Shown: piece after piece, positions 56,601 through 62,001 of the stretch
How positions within the stretch are numbered: the first letter of the stretch is position 1
Layout: each line of letters starts with the position of its first letter
NCBI GenBank assembly: GCA_052324925.1
Contig: JBQPRE010000003.1
Strand: one strand, 5' to 3'
Length of the DNA stretch: 64,000 bases
DNA from: Flavimobilis sp052324925
Lineage (GTDB): Bacteria; Actinomycetota; Actinomycetes; Actinomycetales; Cellulomonadaceae
Translations under genes and position numbers: made by a program
Notes under the pieces: model-generated
Told to the model about the DNA's origin: nothing
What the model saw: only the letters and a program-made list of their open reading frames with translations
The model's database searches: none

Positions 56601-56963
56601 GTGGAGGAGTACCCGACGGAGTTCGTCCGGGAGGGCCTGGCGGCCGCGGGCGTGCTCACGGCCGGGGATGCGATGGTGCACGAGGCGGGCCGACGGGTTG
56701 CCGTCGCGGGTGTCGTCACGCACCGGCAACGCCCCGGGACTGCGCGCGGTGTGACCTTCCTCTCGCTCGAGGACGAGACGGGTCTGCTCAACATCGTGTG
56801 CTCACCCGGGCTGTGGCAGCGGCACCGCACGATCGCGAGGACTGCGGCGGCACTCGTCGTCCGGGGACGGCTCGAGCGCGCCGACGGTGCAACCAACCTT
56901 GTTGCGGAGCATCTGGCCCCTCTGTCGCTTGCTGTGGCGTCGCGTTCGCGTGACTTTCAGTGA
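53670..56963 (+). CDS. dnaE2: error-prone DNA polymerase DnaE2
   Basis: A 1097-residue C-family polymerase. The N-terminal PHP domain starts YAELHAHSAFSFLDGAS (residues 9-25). The palm holds AQGRGSAANSAVCYALGI and PDIDVDIESGRREEV (residues ~411-425), which contains two of the catalytic Asp. The OB domain near the end reads AGVVTHRQRPGTARGVTFLS. Length fits DnaE2 rather than the replicative DnaE1. With ImuA' and ImuB it performs damage-induced mutagenesis under LexA control. Confidence 0.96.
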   Translation: MTDAARARYAELHAHSAFSFLDGASQPEQLVAEAARLELEALALTDHDGLYGVVRFAQAARRAGLPTVFGAELHLPARPQNGPPVLDDPTGIPDPRAEHLLVLARGADGYTALSAAIADAHLAAGSKGLARYDLEELGARAGGQWLILSGCRKGAVRTALEADGPAGARRALDRLTGVFGHDNVAVEITDSADPRDPERNALLAELAASAGVPLVATGAVHHATPAEAPLAAALSAIRARSSLDAMDGWLPGAPAAHLRSAREMLARHRAHPQAVATAAELGRECAFDLSLVAPSLPPYPVPAGHDEASWLRVLVDRGARERYGEPGTERAEKARIVIEHELEVITALGFPGYFLIVHDIAAFCRERGILAQGRGSAANSAVCYALGITAVDAVAHGLLFERFLAPERDGPPDIDVDIESGRREEVIQHVYERFGRRHAAQVANVISYRPRSAVRDAARALGHDVGRQDAWSKGIERWGSLRGPEDESSWWTVSRSGPVAPSSSSSPVLSDDGRDVVPAVRPPSAASEGSIPEDVIDLAEQLLRLPRHLGIHSGGMVLCDRPVVEVCPVEWARMPGRTVLQWDKDDCADAGLVKFDLLGLGMLTALRLAFEQVAEHEGVELTLHGLPQDDPGVYDLLCAADTVGVFQVESRAQMATLPRLQPRTFYDIVIEVALIRPGPIQGNSVHPYLNRVRGREPVTYLHPLLEKSLGKTLGVPLFQEQLMQMAIDVASFAPAEADQLRRAMGSKRSVERMEALHERLLDGMAANGIGREVGEQIFDKLKGFADFGFPESHAFSFAYLVYASAWLKVHHPAAFYAAILAAQPMGFYSPQSLVADARRRGLTVLRPDVTASGVEAKVERCDDGTLGVRLGLAKVRSVGESVAGRIVAERDRAPFVDLPDLARRVGLTVAQLEALATAGALDAYAGSRRAALWAAAALAQETPATLPGVSVGVEAPMLPGMSEVERSVADVWATGVSVEEYPTEFVREGLAAAGVLTAGDAMVHEAGRRVAVAGVVTHRQRPGTARGVTFLSLEDETGLLNIVCSPGLWQRHRTIARTAAALVVRGRLERADGATNLVAEHLAPLSLAVASRSRDFQ

Positions 56964-56983
56964 CGTCGCAGCGGCCCATCGGC

Positions 56984-57019
56984 GCCCCTCGTGGCGCTCG
57001 GCCGCGTCCGCCACGGGGC
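56984..57019 (+). terminator. probable terminator after dnaE2
   Basis: GCCCC-TC-GTGGCG pairs with CGCCACGGGGC (11 bp with a two-base bulge) and a 12-base loop. It lies 20 bases after the dnaE2 stop, before the tRNA promoter region. Confidence 0.55.
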
Positions 57020-57100
57020 CCACCGCCGATGTGATTTCTGGTCGGGGCCCGTGCTATGTTCTTCCAGCACCGAGCGAGGGTCACCTCGCGAGGGTCACCT

Positions 57101-57185
57101 GTCCGGGTGGCGGAATGGCAGACGCGCTAGCTTGAGGTGCTAGTGCCCTTTATCGGGCGTGGGGGTTCAAGTCCCCCTCCGGACA
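57101..57185 (+). tRNA. tRNA-Leu (anticodon GAG), copy 1
   Basis: Eighty-five bases with a seven-bp acceptor stem GTCCGGG/CTCCGGAC, D-loop, the anticodon stem CTAGC-TTGAGGT-GCTAG giving GAG at 57134-57136, a long class II variable arm, and T-loop GGTTCAAGTCC. No CCA is encoded. A TATGTT -10-like hexamer is at 57055-57060. Decodes CUC/CUU, a major Leu codon in this genome. Its 3' 17 bases recur at 57305 and 60008. Confidence 0.97.
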
Positions 57186-57235
57186 CGCAGTGCACAACTG
57201 AACAGCCGCACGAGCCTGGCTCGTGCAGGTCACCC

Positions 57236-57320
57236 GTCCGGGTGGCGGAATGGCAGACGCGCTAGCTTGAGGTGCTAGTGCCCTTTATCGGGCGTGGGGG
57301 TTCAAGTCCCCCTCCGGACA
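57236..57320 (+). tRNA. tRNA-Leu (anticodon GAG), copy 2
   Basis: Identical over all 85 bases to copy 1, 135 bp downstream, with similar GGTCACC just before it, so a 135-bp unit was duplicated. Between the copies GCACGAGC-CTG-GCTCGTGC (57208-57226) is a short hairpin. Its 3' end is the left attachment core of the insert that follows. Confidence 0.97.
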
Positions 57321-57321
57321 C
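57305..57321 (+). mobile_element. attL core of inserted element (tRNA-Leu 3' end)
   Basis: AGTCCCCCTCCGGACAC, the end of the second tRNA-Leu plus one base. The same 17 bases occur at 60008-60024, outside any tRNA. Seven bases further in, the inverted repeat GGGGAATCTTCCCC begins. Confidence 0.8.
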
Positions 57322-57328
57322 AGAGTGC

Positions 57329-57342
57329 GGGGAATCTTCCCC
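57329..57342. repeat. left terminal palindrome of the element
   Basis: GGGGAA-TC-TTCCCC, flanked by C and G to extend the pairing. It starts eight bases inside the attL core. Its right partner at 59980-59993 differs only in the central two bases. Confidence 0.8.
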
Positions 57343-57554
57343 GTCAGACCAGCAAGACTGCGGCCCCGGCAGAGACAGGGGCGAGCGTGCGGGGACTGCC
57401 CCGCCGGAAGCGATCGACACGTTCGCCTCCATGAACGCATCGACCGGCCTCATCGTGGCCCTGCAGACCTCTCGTGCAACCCGCGCACAGAGCGCGGGCG
57501 AATGGGTCCATCGAGTGCTCCTTGGGGTGGGCGCCGAGCGGCGGGCAACAAGGC

Positions 57555-57590
57555 GTCGTCGCCACCCCCTGGTGAGGAGGTGGCGACGAC
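57555..57590 (-). terminator. terminator of the element's leftward genes
   Basis: GTCGTCGCCACC and GGTGGCGACGAC pair perfectly (12 bp) around a 12-base loop. It lies eight bases beyond the stop of the 115-residue gene. Confidence 0.7.
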
Positions 57591-57597
57591 GAGGGGC

Positions 57598-57945
57598 TCA
57601 GGAGCGGAAGAACCACTCCGGGTCGGACTTGTGGCACACCGAGCAGTACTCGGAGTACCCGCCGGTCGGGTGGGCAACTTTCCCGACGTAGATGCCCGCG
57701 GCGAAGAGGAAACTGATGTACATCTGCGGGTCCTCGCGCAGGATGAACGCTTCGATCTCCGCGATCTGCTCGTGCAGTGAGAGCACGTCCATACCGTGGT
57801 TCAACACCGCAGTATCGGCCTTCGAGAGCTGGATGTAGTGGACCAGCAGCTCGCTCGGGTCGATCGTGTAGACCGTGGTTGCTTCGGCCCCCTGGTCATC
57901 CGTGGGGGTCGGGTCGGTCCCTGCTCCTTTGAGCGATGCGGGCAT
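57598..57945 (-). CDS. 115-residue protein of the inserted element, function unknown
   Basis: The ATG at 57945 has a full AAAGGAGG at seven bases, which decides the start over a far longer open frame. The first ~25 residues are polar; the rest is mostly helical: SELLVHYIQLSKADTAVLNH, then a coiled-coil-like stretch HEQIAEIEAFILRE, a hydrophobic MYISFLFAAGIYVG and a C-terminal CSVCHKSDPEWFF with one CxxC. It could be a small DNA- or protein-binding accessory factor. I recognise no family. Confidence 0.75.
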   Translation of the reverse strand: MPASLKGAGTDPTPTDDQGAEATTVYTIDPSELLVHYIQLSKADTAVLNHGMDVLSLHEQIAEIEAFILREDPQMYISFLFAAGIYVGKVAHPTGGYSEYCSVCHKSDPEWFFRS

Positions 57946-58490
57946 CTGTGCCCCTCCTTTGGTTGGGCGTCCGTCCTCGGGTGAGGCTGGCACGCGGGAC
58001 GCTCGAGGCGTCCGACCACACCTGTGAGCGCGTCTGTTGGCGTCACAAGTGCGGGGGAGGAGTAGTGCCGGACTGGCTCGCCCTGGCAGTGCTCTCGGGT
58101 AGGCTTGCAGTGACTTCCAGCTCCAAGAGGGCTCGGACAGAGACTGTTGAGACAGCAGGCCCGAAGGCCCCGAGGCGTCCACAAGCCTTGGGGCTTTCGC
58201 GTATCTGAAGCGTGTCGTGAGCGAAGCGCCGTGAGGATGTTGATGTGGGCGTCTCTCCCAGGGGGCGGGCCACGGTCCCGCAGGCCCCGACAGTCGCGAA
58301 CGAAGGTTAGGGGCCTGTTGCGTCTGCGGGGCGGCGCGCACAGTGATAAGCCTCGCGGGGTGGCAAGGCGGAGCGGACGCGGCGCGAGTTGCGCGTGCGA
58401 GGCCCCTCGTCCTACCGTGCAGAGAGAGGGGCGCCCCGCGCGGCAACGCGAGACGCCCCAGAGTGGCCTCAGTTCGGGCCACGAGTTGGC
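57946..58490. other. 545-base stretch without a supported gene
   Basis: Between the two small CxxC genes of the element. No reading frame here has a ribosome site and amino-acid use like real protein; long open frames on both strands are compositional. It holds the 14-bp hairpin at 58163-58198 and several GC-rich inverted repeats, so a structural or untranslated RNA role is possible. Confidence 0.5.
58112..58200 (+). ncRNA. candidate small RNA with terminator hairpin
   Basis: TAGGCT at 58100-58105 could be a -10, giving a start near 58112. The stretch ends in GAAGGCCCCGAGGC pairing with GCCTTGGGGCTTTC (58163-58198, 14 bp, two G-U pairs) including a TTT. An 89-base transcript without a reading frame would result, antisense to nothing annotated. 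Expression is not shown by sequence, and the hairpin could also terminate leftward transcription. Confidence 0.3.
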
Positions 58491-58628
58491 CTACATGAGG
58501 TCACGAACCAGCAGGATCAGCTCCCTGACCAGCGGCGCGAGCGGCACGGTGGAACGAATCCACCTGTGACGCTTAGCGCCGTTCGTCGTACTGATTGCCT
58601 GCTTGCAAGTGGGACAGAAGTCGCGCAC
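58491..58628 (-). CDS. 45-residue CxxC microprotein of the inserted element
   Basis: A short gene supported by a perfect AAAGGAGG (58636-58643, minus strand) seven bases before a GTG at 58628. The product reads MRDFCPTCKQAISTT at the start, with one FCPTC knuckle, then a basic NGAKRHRWIRS and an amphipathic helix APLVRELILLVRDLM to the TAG stop. It resembles small zinc-ribbon or antirepressor-like microproteins but matches no family I know. It lies downstream of the initiator-like gene on the same strand, after a 7-bp hairpin (58674-58692). Confidence 0.65.
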   Translation of the reverse strand: MRDFCPTCKQAISTTNGAKRHRWIRSTVPLAPLVRELILLVRDLM

Positions 58629-58766
58629 GGGTATACCTCCTTTCATATGCTCTCTCCGCCTGTCAGTGGAGGCCCCCGGCCGAGTGCCGGGGAAGTCTTG
58701 TCAAGATGGCCCTGAGACAATTGGAGGGCGCTGCGGGCTGCGACCTGTGCACGGCGCTCGTCGCTC

Positions 58767-59624
58767 TCACGGAGCAGCCCCCGCGGTGCCCCTCGCGGCC
58801 TTCGCTGCGATGATCCGCAGGTTCTCGCGGTGGTCGGTTGAATACGGATAGACGAGCGCGCGGTGCCACTCCTCGCGGTACCCGAGGGGGTGACGGCCCG
58901 ACTTAACGAGCTTGCGCCTTTCTGCCATGAGGCCCTGCCTGCGCAACTCCAAGTAGCCGCGCTCTGCGGTCCGCTCGGAGAACCCGTAGAACTCTTGGGC
59001 CCGCTCATGGGCCATGGCAAACGTGAGCCCACCGTTCGGGTCCTGGGTCTCCTTGAGCATCACGAGGAGCATCGCCTTGCCCGGAAGGTTGAGGGAGTCG
59101 ATCAGCCCTTCTGTCCAATAGTCGAACGGGAGGGCGAAGAATCCGCGCCCGCGCTCGGCCGGGTCCTCTTCGCGGTCCTTCTTCCACGGCTTGCCGTCGC
59201 CGTTCTCTCTCTTGAGCGCGACCTCAGGAGTTCCTCGCTTGCCATCGACAGAGAGCAAGTCCATCTCTTCGAGGGTCTTAAAGGCGTTGCTGGTCCTGCG
59301 GACGGTCACGCTGTCGCCGAGCATGCGTGCCCAGACCTTGATGTCGAGGGGCGTCTCGTCAAGGATGGGCTGGAGGGCGTGCACGGTGAGGAGGAGGTCG
59401 AGCGCGGTCTCGCTGCGTCGACCTACCAGGTCGGCGAGCACGGACGGGCGCGGCTTGGCCTCACGCTGAACGAAGTCCTTGCGTAGCCGCACGAAGCCTC
59501 GTTTGGCTTTGCCGAGGAGGTCGCTGCGCGTGAAGGCTGCGTCCGCGGGGGTTTCGTCCTCGAACTCTGCGAAGGGATCTCGCTGGGCTGGAGGCGTGTC
59601 CGGGGTGTTCGGTGTGATGTCCAT
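58767..59624 (-). CDS. winged-helix, replication-initiator-like protein of the inserted element
   Basis: A 285-residue basic protein. Residues ~55-125 (ALDLLLTVHALQPILDETP, VRRTSNAFKTLEEMDLLSV) and ~165-245 (LNLPGKAMLLVMLKE, FYGFSERTAERGYLELRRQ) each look like a winged helix-turn-helix, the two-domain layout of Rep_3-type plasmid initiators. The second contains a clear recognition helix, SERTAERGYLELRRQGL. The ATG at 59624 has TAATCT six bases upstream and no ribosome site, so leaderless. Two iteron-like repeats lie ~75-115 bases upstream. It could instead be a large transcription regulator; not recognised with certainty. Confidence 0.65.
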   Translation of the reverse strand: MDITPNTPDTPPAQRDPFAEFEDETPADAAFTRSDLLGKAKRGFVRLRKDFVQREAKPRPSVLADLVGRRSETALDLLLTVHALQPILDETPLDIKVWARMLGDSVTVRRTSNAFKTLEEMDLLSVDGKRGTPEVALKRENGDGKPWKKDREEDPAERGRGFFALPFDYWTEGLIDSLNLPGKAMLLVMLKETQDPNGGLTFAMAHERAQEFYGFSERTAERGYLELRRQGLMAERRKLVKSGRHPLGYREEWHRALVYPYSTDHRENLRIIAAKAARGTAGAAP

Positions 59625-59699
59625 GTCGACAGATTACAGCTTCGTCTCGACTCAAGCGTCGACGACAGGGGCGACGAGAGACCGTCTGAGGTGCCAGTG

Positions 59700-59742
59700 T
59701 GCGACGCCATGACGATGCCAAGATGCGAGGCCATGACGAGGT
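59700..59742. repeat. iteron-like direct repeats upstream of the initiator-like gene
   Basis: TGCGACGCCATGACGATG and TGCGAGGCCATGACGAGG, 24 bases apart, agree at 16 of 18 positions. A partial third TGCGAG follows at 59745. Position ahead of a Rep-like gene suits an origin or an autorepressor site. Confidence 0.45.
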
Positions 59743-59979
59743 CGTGCGAGTCAAACTCGATAAGGGGGTGCGGGGGGCCGTCGTCCTCTCAACGTCGAGG
59801 GGAGGGCTGGGCTGGCGGCGTCCTCGGTCGCGATTTGGTGCAATCCGAGGATCCGCCGCTGAGATGGCGACGAACTGCGGAGGATCGAGCGCCTTCGGGG
59901 GCTGCGCTGTCGCGCCCGACTCGCTGTGGTTGGTCCCGATGGGCTGCGTGTAGGGTCCAGGCATGACAGCGACCTCAAC

Positions 59980-59993
59980 GGGGAAACTTCCCC
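59980..59993. repeat. right terminal palindrome of the element
   Basis: GGGGAA-AC-TTCCCC, 14 bases before the attR core. Matches the left palindrome except for two central bases. Confidence 0.8.
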
Positions 59994-60007
59994 ACTCGGC
60001 GGCTTAC

Positions 60008-60024
60008 AGTCCCCCTCCGGACAC
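60008..60024 (+). mobile_element. attR core (tRNA-Leu 3' end fragment)
   Basis: AGTCCCCCTCCGGACAC, identical to the last 16 bases of the tRNA-Leu genes plus one base. No other tRNA sequence is next to it, so it is an attachment core left by insertion, not a tRNA pseudogene. Confidence 0.8.
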
Positions 60025-60042
60025 TCGTTGAGACAGCGACGC

Positions 60043-60077
60043 GAAGCGGATCCAGGTTCACCTGGGTCCGCTTCGTC
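60043..60077 (+). terminator. apparent original tRNA-Leu terminator, beyond the insert
   Basis: GAAGCGGATCCAGG pairs with CCTGGGTCCGCTTC (one G-U) around TTCA, followed by GTC. It lies 18 bases after the attR core, the spacing expected between a tRNA and its terminator, and supports the view that the element split the two. Confidence 0.75.
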
Positions 60078-60190
60078 GTTGCCCCGGCGCCTGCCCGTGC
60101 GGCCGGGCGATACCGCCGCGAAGCAGCAGGAACTGTGAAGATTCCGTCACCTGCTCGCGGTCCGGCTCCGTCTCGTGTTGACTGTCCTTC

Positions 60191-61897
60191 GTGACGACGG
60201 CTGACACGAATCAGGGGGCGGTCGCTCCAGTCGTACGCCCCTGGCTCGGCCCGCAGCCGAGCGACGACCCAGAGCTCCAGCGCTATGCGGTCCTCGCTTC
60301 CCTGTGTGTCGACAACGGAGCGGCGGCAGTTCTGCTGCCCGAGCCCGACGGGGCGCGCGTCGCCGCCGCCTGCACATTCGATGGCGGGGCCGCGGGACCG
60401 CTCCGCACAGACCTCGCGTACGAGTCGCTGCGCTCAGGTCGCCTCGTCGTGCTCACGCCCGCCGAGTCTGCGGTCTCACGTCCCGAGCAGCCGGTGGGCT
60501 TTGTCGCGGTTCCCGTGACGACTCCCGACGGAGCGCGCGTCGCCGTGCTCTTCGCCCAGACCCTCAAGGACGTGCCGCCGACGCACGTGCGCGCGCTCGG
60601 CGAGCTCGCGGTCCTGCTCGCGGCCTATCTCGGCTCGCGCACCTCGCTGCGCCGAGCGGTCGAGGCTGAGGCTGAGCTCCAGGAGATCACGCGAATCAAC
60701 CGTATTCTGCTCGCCTCGTCCGAGGCGCTCGCCGGGACGCGCACGGTCGACGAGACGGTCACCACTGTCCGCGAGCTTGCAGCGGCTCAGCTTGAGGCGG
60801 ACCACTGCGCGATCGTCCTGGACCACGCGGGCCGCTTCGACGCGCTCGACACGCGCGGCCTGCCCGCCGACCGGCCCCTCCAGTACACCGAGATCGCCCC
60901 GACCGCCGCGCATCCGGGAGCGTACGCGGCGGCGCACGGCGAGGGCGTCTTCTTCGACGACCGTGCTGCGCTCGTCGAGCGGTTCCCGGAGTTTGCCGCC
61001 GACGCGTCGCGTGAGGTCGAGGGCGAGGTCTATGTCCCGATCCAGGTGGGTCGGCGCACAGGCTGGCTGTGGCTCGGCTGGGCCGGCCCGCACCGAACCC
61101 AGGCGCGCACGCGTCGAATGAAGTTCGCCCTCGCGAGGTACGTCGTGCAGTCCCTCGAGCGCGTCGAGCTCGTCCAGGCGCGGGCCGCGGTCGCGCGCAC
61201 GCTCCAGGAGGCCATGCTCACGAGCCTTCCCGACGTTCCGGGCCTCGAGCTCGCGGCACGCTACGTGCCGGCTGCCGAGGGGGAGCAGGTCGGCGGAGAC
61301 TGGTACGACGCGATCCACAGCTCGGGGGTCACGACGGTCGTCATCGGTGACGTCGTCGGGCACAACATCGCTGCGGCCGCGCGGATGGGATCGCTGCGTT
61401 CGATCCTGCGTGGCTTCGTCGCCGATCGCGTGCAGACGCCCGCGCAGCTTCTTGAGCGTCTTGACCATGTCAACCTCGCGCTCGACACGGGAACGATGGG
61501 CACCGCGGTCGTCGCCCAGGTGCGGGGCGGGCGTGATGCCGACGGCTCGGTCCACGTGACGTGGTCGAGCGCGGGCCATCTGGCGCCCGTCGTCGTGGCA
61601 GCTGATGGCACGACGCGCACGTTCGAGGGGGCGAGCGACCTCATGCTCGGCGTCGTGCCCTACGAACGGCACGACCACGCGGCGACCCTCGCGCCAGGTG
61701 AGACGCTCCTGCTGTTCACCGATGGTCTTGTCGAACGACGCGGCGAGACGATCGACGAGTCCCTCGTGCGGCTGAGCTCGGTTCTGACCGGGGTGGCGAG
61801 CGCGCCCGTCGGGGATCTCGTCGACGTCGTCCTTGCCGAGATGGAAGCGACGGGCGAGCGCGACGACATCGCGGTGCTTGCGGTCCGGCCCGTCTAG
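60191..61897 (+). CDS. GAF-domain PP2C/RsbU-type serine phosphatase
   Basis: A 568-residue soluble protein. Residues ~30-155 and ~170-325 are two GAF-like sensor domains, and ~345-567 a SpoIIE/RsbU phosphatase: GGDWYDAIHSSGVTTVVIGDVVGHNIAAAA, WSSAGHLAPVVV, LLLFTDGLVERRGETID and GERDDIAVLAV supply the metal-binding Asp residues. The family controls sigma factors or other targets through anti-sigma antagonists; the partner is not in the window. GTG start, GACTGT five bases upstream. Confidence 0.92.
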   Translation: MTTADTNQGAVAPVVRPWLGPQPSDDPELQRYAVLASLCVDNGAAAVLLPEPDGARVAAACTFDGGAAGPLRTDLAYESLRSGRLVVLTPAESAVSRPEQPVGFVAVPVTTPDGARVAVLFAQTLKDVPPTHVRALGELAVLLAAYLGSRTSLRRAVEAEAELQEITRINRILLASSEALAGTRTVDETVTTVRELAAAQLEADHCAIVLDHAGRFDALDTRGLPADRPLQYTEIAPTAAHPGAYAAAHGEGVFFDDRAALVERFPEFAADASREVEGEVYVPIQVGRRTGWLWLGWAGPHRTQARTRRMKFALARYVVQSLERVELVQARAAVARTLQEAMLTSLPDVPGLELAARYVPAAEGEQVGGDWYDAIHSSGVTTVVIGDVVGHNIAAAARMGSLRSILRGFVADRVQTPAQLLERLDHVNLALDTGTMGTAVVAQVRGGRDADGSVHVTWSSAGHLAPVVVAADGTTRTFEGASDLMLGVVPYERHDHAATLAPGETLLLFTDGLVERRGETIDESLVRLSSVLTGVASAPVGDLVDVVLAEMEATGERDDIAVLAVRPV

Positions 61898-62001
61898 CCC
61901 GGCGCGCGGCCCGCGCTCCGCGGGCCGTCGGAGCCCAGCGCGCGACTGAGCACCGCGCGCCAACGCTGCGCGTGAGGGGTCCTCGCTGAGAGACTGGCTC
62001 C

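Larger units (their letters stand above)
57322..60024. mobile_element. tRNA-Leu-inserted element, ~2.7 kb, without recognisable integrase
   Basis: The DNA between the two 17-bp tRNA-Leu 3'-end copies. The apparent native tRNA terminator lies beyond the right copy (60043-60077). Both ends carry a near-identical palindrome: GGGGAATCTTCCCC at 57329-57342 and GGGGAAACTTCCCC at 59980-59993. Three minus-strand genes are seen: a winged-helix initiator-like gene (leaderless start) and two small CxxC genes, each behind AAAGGAGG, a ribosome site stronger than any other in the window. No tyrosine or serine recombinase is encoded, so it is either moved in trans or a remnant. All parts are read from sequence; mobility is inference. 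Confidence 0.75.
59625..60190. other. 566-base intergenic stretch: element right end, attR and native tRNA terminator
   Basis: From the initiator-like gene to the GAF/PP2C gene. It carries the leaderless promoter hexamer at 59631-59636, iteron-like repeats, the right palindrome, the attR core and the terminator hairpin at 60043. Short open frames here lack ribosome sites and look compositional. I see no other gene. Confidence 0.6.

Noticed and set aside
57946..58482. Extension of the 115-residue gene to a 294-residue protein.
   Set aside because: The upstream part is Pro/Ser/Arg-rich compositional reading frame; a full AAAGGAGG sits right before the ATG at 57945.
59699..59953. An 84-residue plus-strand open frame in the right end of the element.
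   Set aside because: It runs through the iteron-like repeats, has no ribosome site and a biased composition.
60008..60024. A tRNA-Leu pseudogene.
   Set aside because: Only the last 16 bases of the tRNA are present and the preceding bases do not form the T-arm; an attachment-core explanation fits better with the terminator beyond it.
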